Translations under genes and position numbers: made by a program | The notes under the pieces: generated by a model | Database searches by the model: none | Told to the model about the DNA's origin: nothing | What the model saw: the letters and a program-made list of their open reading frames with translations, nothing else | Shown here: positions 22,411 to 33,805 of the stretch, piece after piece | How the letters are laid out: each line of letters opens with the position of its first letter | Numbering within the stretch: the stretch's first letter is position 1 | Assembly: GCA_905250115.1 (NCBI GenBank) | Contig: CAJNOI010000135.1 | Coordinates: 177,034-241,033 of the forward strand | DNA: 64,000 bases | From: Adineta steineri | Taxonomy: Eukaryota; Rotifera; Eurotatoria; Adinetida; Adinetidae | Direction of reading: 5' to 3'

Positions 22411-22615
22411 GAATAAACATTTTGTTTGCACAATCCAACAATAACATCAGCTTTCGTTAGTTAATAAATACATTAGTCATGTTTATTTTTCAAGCGTCTT
22501 TTGGCGAAAGTGATCGAAATCAACCGCTCAGAGCATCTGAAACGCGTGTAATAATTGTCTAAGAAAATTATTTATAAAACAGCTCATTGTTTGAGAGTGA
22601 GAGAGTGAGAGAGTG

Positions 22616-22672
22616 ACGATGGGTGAGCGTATGTGAGTTTCTTAAGTGAAGATCCACATCCACCTTCAAGAT
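22616..22672. repeat. Hairpin repeat at a duplication junction
   Basis: GATGGGTGAGCGTATGTGAG pairs with GATCCACATCCACCTTCAAG. Its right end abuts the decayed copy of the Kelch gene exon. Confidence 0.6.
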
Positions 22673-23430
22673 GTAAACTGAATAGAAACATTATTTACAC
22701 TACAAGAACAATTAGGTAGTTGTGTTTTTTTTTTCCTATAAAATTCATTTATATTATGATAGAATCAAATGAAAAAAAAGATAATCTAACAAGCCTTTTA
22801 CAGATGAAAGAGATATAATGAAAAACAAGACAATAATATCGTATTGTTTTTTGTGTGATGGATGAAAAAATAAAGTATGCACAACGAACAATAATTTTTC
22901 TTTATTCTTTTTTTTCTGTTATTTCTCAAATTACTCTTTTTGTTGAAAGAACATTAAACGATTTCTCTTAACACTTGCCTATGTCCTTGGAATCAAAAAT
23001 GCATTTCTTTCATTCTAAATTGTTTATTCATTTGCATGTATTGAAATGTTTATTTTGTAAACGTTTGTTTCAGAAAAAAAAACTCTTCTATGTCTATAAT
23101 GTTCATTCTTATGAAATATTCTCTTATTTTGTTCTTTGATTATATCTAGAATTGTAATATTTCTTCAATTATGAAGTTTAAAACATTATCAGTTGTGTGA
23201 TCTTGTTTTGATTGACGAAAATATAAGAAAGCATATCTGAAATAGATTCATATCTACTTGATCGTTTTACTATAAGAATTCATTCATTGGGCAGATTTCT
23301 TAGAAAGCAAATAAGAGATTTAGTTATTATTTAAATGCTCTTTTCAACACTATTATGTCATTATTCTTTGAAAAACATTATTCTTGCACGGAATAAAAAA
23401 TATTTTAGATAAAATTATCACATATGCAAT
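22673..23430 (-). pseudogene. Decayed duplicate of the Kelch gene's 5' end
   Basis: Direct, diverged duplicate of 25710-26450. The minus strand shows the remains of exon 2 (encoding NNVSIQFT, 22673-22725), intron 1, the signal-peptide exon (about 22800-22860) and the upstream region. The start codon has become ATA, so no protein can start as in the parent. Exon 2 is cut after its first ~17 codons exactly where a hairpin repeat begins. Confidence 0.7.
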
Positions 23431-23823
23431 CAGATTAGTTATTATTAGTAATAGTATTATTTCTCTAACCCACGCCCACATTTGCACCTCTACTCTAAAT
23501 CCGATGAATATTATCAAAACAATTAAATATTATGAAAAACGACATTGTAAAACTAACAAGACATTTGAAAGGTAATCAGAGTTATCCTATGAATTGTAAC
23601 TTTTGTTAATCCTAATAAACTAATCTACAAGAGTAGAGAAACAAACATATTTTATTGATTTGGGATTGAATATTAAAGTGTGTAATAATCCAGTAAAAGT
23701 ATCGAAGGAAACAGTTAGTGAACGTCCCAAGCTGAAGTTTTTTCTAACTAAAGTTTTGTTTGCAATTCGAACTACTTGTAAGAAAAAGAATAAGACAATT
23801 GAAAGTTAATTTATTTCGAATAA

Positions 23824-25879
23824 TTAATATAATTCCACACTATTTAAAACAGTAGCACCATTCCATCCACCAGTAACTAATAGTTTTCCATTCGATAATA
23901 CAGATGCTGTGTGAAAATCTCGTCCATCAGTCATATTACCAGTAGTTATCCAAGTGCCTGTGGATGAATCATACAGCTCAGCACTATTTAAACTATTACC
24001 AATGAATCCACCAGTAACCAGTACTTTTCCATTAGATAATACAGAAGTTGTGTGAATATATCGTGCACTATTCATGTTACCAGTATTTGTCCAAGTACTT
24101 GTCGATGGATCATACACTTCAGCACTATTTAAACTAGTACTAGTATTATATCCACCAGCAACTAATACTTTTCCATTTGATAATACAGATGCTGAGTGCC
24201 ACTCTCGTGCATTATTCATGTTATTAGTGATTGCCCAAGTGCCTGTTGATGGGTCATACAATTCAGCACTGTTTAAACTAGTACTTGTATTATAGCCGCC
24301 AGTAACTAATACTTTCCCATTTGATAATACAGATGCTATATGATACTGTCGTGAATTAGCCATGCTACTAGTAGTCGTCCAAGTACCTGTTGCTGGATCA
24401 TACAGTTCAGCATTGTTTAAAGAAATATTGCCAACGCCTTCTCCACCCGTAACTAATACTTTCCCATTGGATAGTACAGATGCTGTGTGATACCATCGTG
24501 AATTAGTCATGCTACTAGTAGTCGTCCAAGTACCTGTTGCTGGATCATATAATTCAGCACTATTTAAAATATTAGTATTACCATTGTATCCACCAGTAAC
24601 TAGTACTTTCCCATTTGGTAATACAGATGATGTATGATAATATCGTGCATTAGTCATGCTACCAGTAGTTGTCCAAGTACCTGCTGATGGATTATACAGC
24701 TCAGCACTATTTAAATAGCCAATGTTACGATTATATCCACCATTAACTAATACTTTTCCATTATATAATACAGATGCTGTGTGGCTATATCGTGCATCAC
24801 TCATATTGCTCGTAGAAACCCATCCTAGAAGTTACAGTTTTATATATTTAGACTATAGAACATTATATAATCAAACACTAAACATTCATTATTCTTGCAT
24901 AGTATTTTTCGTCATTCTAAAAACGACAGTCTTTGATATGTATGTTTTATATCACCTTAAACTTATGTAAACCGAGAATAGTAGTCAAATGTATTGCACA
25001 AAATCTCTTCACATATCATTATCGTATCTTCAGTTTTCTATATTTTGTATTTCCTCTCTAATTTCAATCAAATATATAAACGATGTTTGTCTCAAATTAA
25101 CCACTGTGATAATTACACTGACTGATGTGTTTTTCGATTCTCTATGAGTTTTGCAAGCCATGCTTCATAGATACTCAATAGAATGAAAAGTATGAGCTTT
25201 GCATCAACTCTTTCATAGTTGTCTGCATATCATAATCAGAACAATGAATTATTCATAATATTGTTTTTTCAATAATCTATAGATAGGTATGCAATAGACT
25301 ATATAGCATTCATCACTAGAACTGATATAAAACATGAACTAATGAGAAAATGAGTGATTAATCTCGAAGTCGCTAATAATTTACTGTCAATTCATTATAA
25401 TATGTACTCGTACCTGTTTTGCACATGAATGTTGCTAAGAATGGTAAGCATACTGCTTGTGATGAACAACATGAATTAATAACACATATTGAATCATTTG
25501 ATAAACATGTTTGTGTAATATTATCACATTTTTCTAATATTGAACATAAAATAGCAGGTGCACAATAACTAATATTATTTATTGTTCGATAATCATAACA
25601 AGGTGTTGATGATGAAAGACAGTTATTATTACCATTCAAACTTGTATTACATTGTTGTAAAGAACAGTTCGATATTGAATTCGAAGCTGAATGAGATGAT
25701 GAAGATAATGTAAACTGAATAGAAACATTATTTTCACTACAAGAATAATTAGGTAGTTCTGTAGTTTGCCCTATAGAATTCATTTATATTGCAATATAGT
25801 GGAAAGGGAAAAGATAATCTAACAAACCTGTTACAGATGAAAGAGATATAATGAAAAACACGATAATGATAGACCGCAT
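23824..25879 (-). CDS. Secreted Cys-rich plus seven-Kelch-repeat protein
   Basis: Minus-strand exons 25828-25879, 25414-25770 and 23824-24824 join in frame to give 469 residues. Exon 1 is a signal peptide, starting MRSIIIVFFIISLSS. Exon 2 encodes a Cys-rich, Ser/Asn-rich domain (about residues 18-136, some 15 cysteines, several N-x-S/T sites). Exon 3 encodes seven repeats of about 45-50 residues with the pattern M-x-x-A-R-x-x-H-x-A-S-V-L-x-N-G-K-V-L-V-T-G-G, then LNSAELYDPxTGTW. These are Kelch/galactose-oxidase-like blades, enough for one seven-blade propeller; the initial GW of exon 3 may close the ring with the last blade. The blades are very alike and bacterial in style, suggesting recent repeat expansion. 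No copper-oxidase residues are evident, so a binding role outside the cell is more likely than catalysis. A diverged duplicate of its 5' part lies at 22673-23430. Confidence 0.8.
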
Positions 25880-26758
25880 TATTTTTTGTGTGATCAATGA
25901 AAGAAAATCAAGTATGCACAACAATGAGTAATTTTTCTTTACTCTTTTTTTTTCATCACTTCCGACATTTCTCTTTTAGTTAAAAGAGCATAAAACTGTT
26001 TCTCTCAACACTTGTTTGTGTTCTTGACTCAAAAATGCATTTCTTTCATTTTACCTAATTTATTCATGTTTTAGAAAAAAAACTTCTATGTTTATGATTT
26101 TCATTCTCATCAAATACTCTTCTCTCTTGTTCTTTCCTGACAACTGAAATCATGACATTTCTTTAATTGAAGTTTAAAACATCATCAGTTTTATAATGTT
26201 GTTTGATTGACGGAATTAAAATAAAACATCACTTGAACAGATTCATGTTTATTTGATAATTTCTCTATAGGAATTCATTCATTAGGCACAACTCTTCGAA
26301 GGTAAATAAGAAATCCGATTATGGTTTTTAATACGCTTTTAATTACTTTATGTCCGTGTTTTTCATGTAATCGTTAGTTTTTGAAAAGCATGTTTCTTGC
26401 TCAGAGTAAAAAATATACTGAATAAAATGATTAAATATGAAATTAATTTAGCTAATGTTATTAATTGAAGTTTTGAGGAGAGGAGTTTGTTTATTATTAA
26501 AGAAAAATAAAGAATAGTTCTTTATCTTTATGTTTGGAACCAGCAAAACTAAAGTCTAACAGAAACAATTATTGAATAGTTTCACTTATTTTTAATGAAA
26601 TAAAAGTTTATTTTATGAAAGAAGAACGAGATATGATCTTCTGATAAGTTTCATTCATCTGCTATGAGTTTATTTTTGTAATTGTGTAAAGTATTATAAG
26701 ATTTGTAAATATTGAAAATGAATATGATGCGATAATATACGTAATTAATATCTAAAAT

Positions 26759-26851
26759 CATCTTGAGGGTGACTGTGGGTAAAGAGTGGAAGGGTGTAGG
26801 TGAGTGGGTAGGTGAGGATTCATCTTTTCTTTAGCCATATCCACATCCATA
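26759..26851. repeat. Degenerate hairpin repeat
   Basis: CATCTTGAGGGTGACTGTGG starts a G/T-rich stretch with several GGTGAGTGGG-like words. The right arm (CCATATCCACATCC) is weak. The left arm appears expanded. Confidence 0.5.
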
Positions 26852-27180
26852 CGAAAAGGTTTTTTTATTCCACCGTTGTTAGTGACAGTAACACACACAC
26901 GTGGGACACTTTCTCTCTAGATTTGACTCACATTTGTATTATATTTAGTGACACGATCGCCTCAAATATCCTGGACTGTTACGAATGAATAACGATGATA
27001 CTTTCGTTTTTTTCACTTGATCTTTACAAAACATTTGATCTGCTATTAAATCATTCATTTTCTCTTTTTCCTTCTTTTATATACTTGGCTTATCACTTGT
27101 AGTGAGTATATAAATTAAGTAGAGCCAGCAAAAACAAAGTTCACCTGAATCAGTATTCAGAAAAATATCTAGATTTTTTT

Positions 27181-27241
27181 CAGAGTGTGCAAAAGAAGAA
27201 CACTGTTACAGATTCATTGTTATTAACACACCCTCAAGATG
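27181..27241. repeat. Partial hairpin repeat
   Basis: CAGAGTGTGCAAAAG on the left and AACACACCCTCAAGATG on the right. Only the right arm is well kept. Confidence 0.45.
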
Positions 27242-27499
27242 CATGCTAGTATAGAGATAATCTTCGACGTCAATAAAGTGTTTGATTTTCAAAGAAAACA
27301 TTTTCATAATCATATTTTTGAAAAAAAAACATGTAAAAACTCTAAACAAAGCTTTAGACCAGTCAGTATGAAATCATTTACCAAACCGATCTTTTTTCCT
27401 TACTAATTTCTAACTCCAAGTTCTATTGATAATCACATTAGAAAGAACAAAAACTAATAAGATTTTCTTGTTTAAAATTTGATAATTTTGAAATGTTTA

Positions 27500-30400
27500 T
27501 CATGCTAGCAGTGATTTACTTTTGATAAATGAGAATACAATTGAACCAAGCCCAACGATTACGGATACTATAACATTATTCACCAACTTCATATCGATCA
27601 CGAACCAGTGAAAAAGTCGTATACAATAACTTTTCTTCTCATTTTCAATGAAGTCAGATATTGCTGAGAGATACTGAATTGCATTTTCTAAAGATTTTTG
27701 ATCGCTCTTATCTTTATTTGTCTTTTTTCTAAGTGATCTAACATCAATAAGTTTCGCTGTTGTTTCCGTTATTGTTCGCTTAATCAGTTGCTGTGTATCT
27801 GTGGTTATTCTTTGATTAATGTAGGCAACAATTATTAAAAATCCGATGACAACCAGTGATAAAATTGTTATGTCGACCAACAATAAAATGGTAAGGTCAT
27901 TGATTGATATGGTTATAAAAAATAGACGAACCAACGCAATGATAATATATATGATATCAATGACAAACGCATAGGCAATAGTGAATAGATAATAGCCATG
28001 CGAATCTGTGTTCGCCACTGCTTGTTTAATTTGAGCAAGAAAATAGTCAAGATTAGCAGGCTTTCTCAAATCATAATAGACGCCAGAATTATTTTCGATA
28101 AAACGGTCGTTATTCGTTACAGTAAACATGATACGATTCACCTCAATACCAAGCTTAATGTAGACTCTCCATGCTATGAAGATCATAATAAAAAAGGCAC
28201 AATTGTACACACTTCCTAGTGCCCAATAAAAAACTTGAACATTTTGTACATGCCACGGTTTGTTCGTGTGATTCAGTGAAGTTGAATTAATATCGAATTG
28301 AATATGAGGATCATATCCACGAATCAAGGTAGGTATACACAGACGAGAAATAAGTATACCAATGTAAATTAGAATGCCTGCTCTTGGTAGAATATGGTAT
28401 TTGCATGACCAGTCAGCATCGTTATGTGTTGTGGTTAGATCAGGTACTTCAATAGGTTCTACATTCTTTTGATACAAATCAAAGCGTGCATTCTCATAAC
28501 AGTGTTCAACGAGTAGTTGTTTATCTTTGTCCGTCTCCGACACAGATCGGTGAAAGAGAGTCAGTCCAAGCAATAGCAAGATGTACATATGTAGTATAAA
28601 AGGCCAGTAAGCTTCAAGAAAAAAGACATTCCAAGTATACATGTCGCTGGAATAATAATGATAAACTCCTACATTATAATAGTTAATATACGATGAGAGC
28701 GAAAGAATTGTGATGATTCCAGTAGCAATAACTTTGGCAATAACAATGCCGAGTCGCGTACTCGTTCGATCAGAAGCATTCACGTTAATGCTATTCCAAA
28801 ATATTAGGCAAATAGGAATGGGTAGAACGAGGATGGCGTATAGGACTAATAGGATAGTCCTCAATAATGGTCTCCATGGAAACACTTTTAGTTCATTCGG
28901 TTTTGGTATGAGCATTTTGCTTTGAATCGTTGTTTCGAGGGGCGTTAAATATTGATGGTTGATATTATTGAAAAGATCTTTCAGGTTATCTTTATCTACT
29001 GAGAATGACTCGAGTAGATAATGATACTTAATATGTTCAACAAGAGTATCTAATAGCAAGCATTTGAACTGTTTTATGTTCCATTCTTGCGTTGGAAGAT
29101 CACAAATCGGTAGTAAATCGAAGGCTGTAAACGACAAATGTTTTCTTGATGATCGATCCCAAATGGTTAGTGGTTTGTGATGTTCATCAGTAATCATTAA
29201 TTTCAATATGGTCAAAATACCAAGCTCAACTTCTTTTCTTTCTAAAGTAGTTGATTTGTCTCTGTCGCACCAAAGAAAGAATCGCTGGATCTGTTGTGCA
29301 TATGCATTATTAAATATGATATCTTGTACTGACAGTCTGACGAACAACAGAAATTCTTTGAAATGAGCTGCTTCGTTTGTGTTCCCACGTGTTTCTTTTT
29401 GTAAATAAAACGAAATAATTGCTTGTTTATCACTAATTTTATGCTTATTTCGAAACTCGTTTAATGTCATTGGATTGTTGTCCATTGTCAGACATTTCTG
29501 GTTATAATATAAATGATAGTCTTTTTCAGCATTCGTTCGCTGATTTCGAAATTTCTTTAATTTCATTGGATTGTTGTCCATTATTGGATATTCCTGGTTA
29601 TAACATAAATGATAGTCACTTTTAGCATTCATTTGCTGATTTACTTTCTGTCGAATTGATTGTAATTGTGAGTTCGCCTGAATGTCTTGCAAGACGAAAA
29701 AACGAAATGAAGATTTTTTTGATTGTGTCGACGATGTCTGTTTATCATAGATGTAATAAACGAATATGTAATCTGTATCACTAAATGAATACTGGATGGA
29801 TGTCGTCGGCAGTACCTGATATAAAGGGGTAAGTGAATGCATTGATATTGTCATATCAGAGGACGCAACTGATAAACTAAAATATATGTACAAACGATGT
29901 AAAAATATTTTCCAAGGAGTAACATTCTGAAAGCAAGTCATTAGCGTCGGAGAACTGAGAGATGGAAATTTTCAAACTGATGAGCAACTATCAGCAAAGC
30001 GGTGAGAATTCCTTATGAAGCAGAAAACTGACCATCAGTTCCATTACTTAGAATAATCAAAATGATGCATGTTCTTCAATAGTGCTCACATTCATAATTA
30101 CTCACGTATCGTTCTCTTCTGCAACATAGTGTTTCCCTGGAATGATTAATATGTAGAGTACCAATGATGATAAATTTTTAAGAGAGCTAATAGGCAATTC
30201 ATGATTATCAATAATCTCATTATCAAATACTACAGCAAACTTCATTGGGAAAGGATTTATCGTATTTTTTGGTTTATTTTCATGGATAATACTTGAGACG
30301 GCTTCTTTGATCGATATTCTCTCATCATCAAATGTTCCATCAAGTGTTTTGAACTTTGATTCATCGTTTAAACTGTTTTTACTGCCCACCATAATCATAT

Positions 30401-30575
30401 AATTGCATGTAATGCGAGCCGCTTGTATTGAAGTGAACGATTCTTGTATCGGTATATCTACTGTAACTTCTGACATCGGGTATACTGCGGAATTTCTAAT
30501 GATATTTAAACCCATATGATCAAACGACTTGTGGTTATCGTTGCTGTGAGCTGATGAAGGTCGAGTTTGCACCAT
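27500..30575 (-). CDS. EF-hand multi-pass membrane protein, two exons
   Basis: Minus-strand exons 30106-30575 and 27500-29954 (donor GTGAGT, acceptor CTCAG, phase matches) give 974 residues. The first ~380 residues are soluble. They include a tandem duplication at about 270-296 and 302-326 (DYHLCYNQ / DYHLYYNQ and MDNNPM in both). A canonical EF-hand loop follows, D387-R-D-K-S-T-T-L-E-R-K-E398, in which Asp/Asp/Ser/Thr/Glu occupy the calcium positions. From about residue 525 there are eight or nine hydrophobic spans, with a long hydrophilic loop between, then a coiled, charged segment and a last span at the C-terminus. I do not recognise a family; a calcium-regulated channel, transporter or oxidase-like protein is conceivable. 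No signal peptide is seen. The 5' exon assignment rests on splice phase; if it were wrong, the downstream frame alone would give 813 residues. Confidence 0.7.
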
Positions 30576-31681
30576 TGTTGAATATATGTTGGATTATTTT
30601 GTACGGAAGCTATAATGATTCTCAGCTTTGAACTATCTCTCCTCTCCGATCGATGTGGTAACAAACTAGAAGTGTTTTCTATCTAAAGCAAAATTTCGCA
30701 GCAAATAGATTTTGAATTAGCTCTAGATTTATCAGCGTAACATTGTTTCAGGCCTTACTCAACGTATTCACGCACGTTAAGGACATCTTAGTGAGCCATA
30801 AACAGGTCTGTTAACTTAAGAATCATGAGTTCGATACGTTTTTTACGAGATATCATCGTGTTAATACTTCTAGTCGGATTTCAAGGTCCGATTAGTAGTT
30901 ATCATCACGTCTCATAACAAGTGATGTTTAACTCAAAAGAATTGTTCGATCGTTCTGAAGTCTTCTACAGGTAAAGTTGTTTCTCAATAGAAAAAAGTAC
31001 TTCATTTTACTCACCACTTGAAGTTCTTGCTAAATACTTAATACTTTTCAAAAAAATATTTTCGGCAAACAATGACTTTACCACTACTTGTCCTTTAAAC
31101 TTATGTAAGTTTTGGCTCTTTACTGAATGTCTGTCAATCAATTTGAGATAGATAGTAGTCTACTTTCTCCGTAACTTGTACTACAGTATGAAGCGCATAT
31201 CACCATTTTTCTTTATGTTTCAACAGGTTTCATTAACACGCAAGTATGAAAAGGTCCCGAGAATATAAGCATTATAATCTAGATTGTTGACAGATTCAAG
31301 GGACTGTTAATCAACTGTAACTAAGAATTATAGGTTGAATATTATTATTAAAACTGAAGAACCTTACCGTCAAGGTGTCTTTTTTTTATTGTTACTATGC
31401 ATGTTTTACGTTTACTACTGTCTACTAAATAAGCTTTTCTATTATAAGTAACTGTGTGAAGATATACGATAAGAACACAGACATTTTTTTGTTTGCTTAG
31501 TTATCACGATATATAACCTTCACATTTAAGTTTATGAATGTGTTGTTAAATTTATTCGATGTAATATAAAACTACAACAATATTTATGTTAGATTTAGCA
31601 TAGTGTTTCGTTATTAAGTTTGTTCAAATATAAATATAAGAATAATATAATTGGTTATATCACGTTTTTATCTAACCTCAA

Positions 31682-31725
31682 ACAGTGTGAGTATTTAGTT
31701 CTTATGTTACTCACACCCTCAAGAC
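31682..31725. repeat. Short hairpin repeat, reduced
   Basis: ACAGTGTGAGTATTTAG pairs with TACTCACACCCTCAAGAC. Short, with one arm decayed. Confidence 0.5.
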
Positions 31726-31937
31726 GTAACCATTAACAAAGACATTTTTTAAGTCATTTCACGTAGCATACAGCACTGTCATAATCACATCTGATTTAGC
31801 TTCCTTTTTTTGTCGTCCAACTTAAATCGATTAATATCATCAACTTGATTATAATTGCTAGTCCAATTCGATCACGACTGGTTCTTAAAATCAGATGAGA
31901 AATAGTTTTCGTAGTGTAATGTAGTGCTGATTATATA

Positions 31938-32035
31938 GTGTGAATGTGGTGTGAGGATGTGGGTGGGAATGGATGTGTATGGATGAGAATGAAGAGAGGA
32001 GTCACACTTGCACTATCACGCACACTCTCGAAAAG
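31938..32035. repeat. Degenerate hairpin repeat
   Basis: GTGTGAGGATGTGGGTGGGA on the left and CACTATCACGCACACTCTCG on the right, with G-rich expansion of the left arm. Confidence 0.45.
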
Positions 32036-32431
32036 ACAAGAGGATGGCTGAAAAACAGAATGAGACGAGCCATACGCAGCGACTTTGGTTGATCGCAAAA
32101 TAGTTATTATTGTGCCTTTTTCATGTATATATTGCTAATGGTTTCTCTCTTCGAAGTGTAGAAGATATCTGATTCATGGATTATAGGCAAAATTGAACGA
32201 AGTTTTTATTATATCGATGTTGAAAGAGTGACAGTCAAAGTGAATAGTCTTAGTTGGTTAGAACTATTTGTTCTCTTTTCAACCGATAATAATAATATTC
32301 TTCACCTTGAAAGGACGTCTTCCCTGCTTGTACGAGATAAGAACAAACCTTCATATATACGTCCGAGATAAAGTTACAGTATACAAAGAAACTTATAAAA
32401 TATGCGTTCTCTCTTTCTATTTTGTGATAAC

Positions 32432-32514
32432 AAAGGATGGGTTTGGGTATGGATGTGGGTGTGGGTGTGCGATCACAATACACTACTCACACTCACACTC
32501 ACACTCTCGAGATG
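32432..32514. repeat. Hairpin repeat with expanded arms
   Basis: GGATGGGTTTGGGTATGGAT and GTGGGTGTGGGTGTGCGATC pair with ACTCACACTCACACTCACAC and CTCGAGATG. The arms are longer than in other copies, as if units had been added. Confidence 0.65.
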
Positions 32515-32999
32515 ATTATAGGTTATTCTCGTTTGAAAAATCTTTTCTATTATATACTTAAAATCAAAATCTAACATAATATCGATAACATGAGTTTTTT
32601 TGTTTCAAATTGTTGTAGTGATTGAATTATAAAAATGATAAATGTGTATGAGATATAACTATGTAAGTAGGTTATATTTCCATTTCTTTGCTTGAAACTA
32701 ATATTTTTGGTTGAGAGAAGAAGAGAGTATGACTCTTCGGCAGAAGACAGAAAAGAAATTAGTAGATTGAAGGTAGTATATAAATCAATGCTGTCTAGTT
32801 GATTAATTCAAGAACATTGTCGATGTATTGTTTCTTTCATATGAATGTTAATAAAATTTCAATAATTAACATTACTGAAAGATAAAATTGTCTTTGATGA
32901 TCTCTTTTAAGTATAGGTTTATATTCATAACTAAGATATAGGAAGGCATCAAATCATAACTTTCCTTATTTATCATTATTCGATAGTGTTGCAAAAAAC

Positions 33000-33047
33000 C
33001 ATCTTGAGGGTGGGTGTCATTTATTTAGTCTCACCCACACCCTCAAT
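33000..33047. repeat. Short hairpin repeat (TGTGGG family)
   Basis: CATCTTGAGGGTGGGTGTC pairs with TCTCACCCACACCCTCAA around a very short loop. Confidence 0.8.
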
Positions 33048-33805
33048 TTTCCGAATTAATTATGAAGTTTTACCGATATGAAGCTATATATCACGATAGC
33101 CAATCAAACCCTGTCGCTTCCGTATCCAATCGAAACAGAATTCACATGACACTATTAACATTTCACAGAATATAAATCCTCTCACATTCAGCGAAAAATT
33201 GATAGAAATCTTGGTGATATATCACCTTTAAAGCCATGATTTTCTTAAGATATCGAAGTAAATCGCTCGCCTATGTTGTCTAGATATAATGGATAATATT
33301 ACAAAAAAAACAGACAAAAACTAATGTGATTCATTAGGCCGTTCGACTTAAAAACCTCTGTCACATTGTAATGGGTTTTCTCGATTGTCAAAGGATGTGC
33401 TACGATCAACTAGCGAATGTAATAATGCTTTTTTGCTCATTGAATGGAGAAAAAAACAGACTTTGCTTGTTCTTTATCCTTCGATTCTTATTTTTAATAA
33501 TAGGGTATCTAATTGAAAAGATGACATCGATTGAAATCCGACATATTTAAACGTCATTTAAATCGAATATCAGAATGTCATTGTTTCATACTGACAAAAA
33601 AAGATACATTTTATCAGATAAGTATTATTCAATAAAAGGACTACAAATATAAGAGAGGAAACAATCATCTTTTACGTGATTTCTGCTCGTATATCTCTTT
33701 ACATCATTTAAGTACAGTTCAAGAAAAATCTCAAAAATCTATTCATTATTAAAAGTTGTAATAATCTTTTGTTTTATAATATTTATTTCAAAATGATTTA
33801 TGTTT

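Larger units (their letters stand above)
20279..22615. other. Intergenic with several hairpin repeats
   Basis: No supported gene. It contains a palindrome at 20361-20427 and hairpin repeats at 20669-20730, 22270-22342 and 22347-22410. Confidence 0.5.
26450..27499. other. Intergenic
   Basis: No gene supported. It holds degenerate hairpin repeats at 26759-26851 and 27181-27241. Confidence 0.45.
30576..33805. other. Long intergenic stretch with hairpin repeats
   Basis: 3.2 kb with no supported gene. A decayed tRNA-Asn-like segment lies at 30781-30840, and hairpin repeats at 31682-31725, 31938-32035, 32432-32514 and 33000-33047. Confidence 0.5.

Noticed and set aside
30781..30840. tRNA-Asn-like segment (CTGTTAAC anticodon-loop look-alike and GAGTTCGATAC)
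   Set aside because: The acceptor stem and D-arm do not pair and the T-arm is imperfect; at most a decayed tRNA-derived piece.
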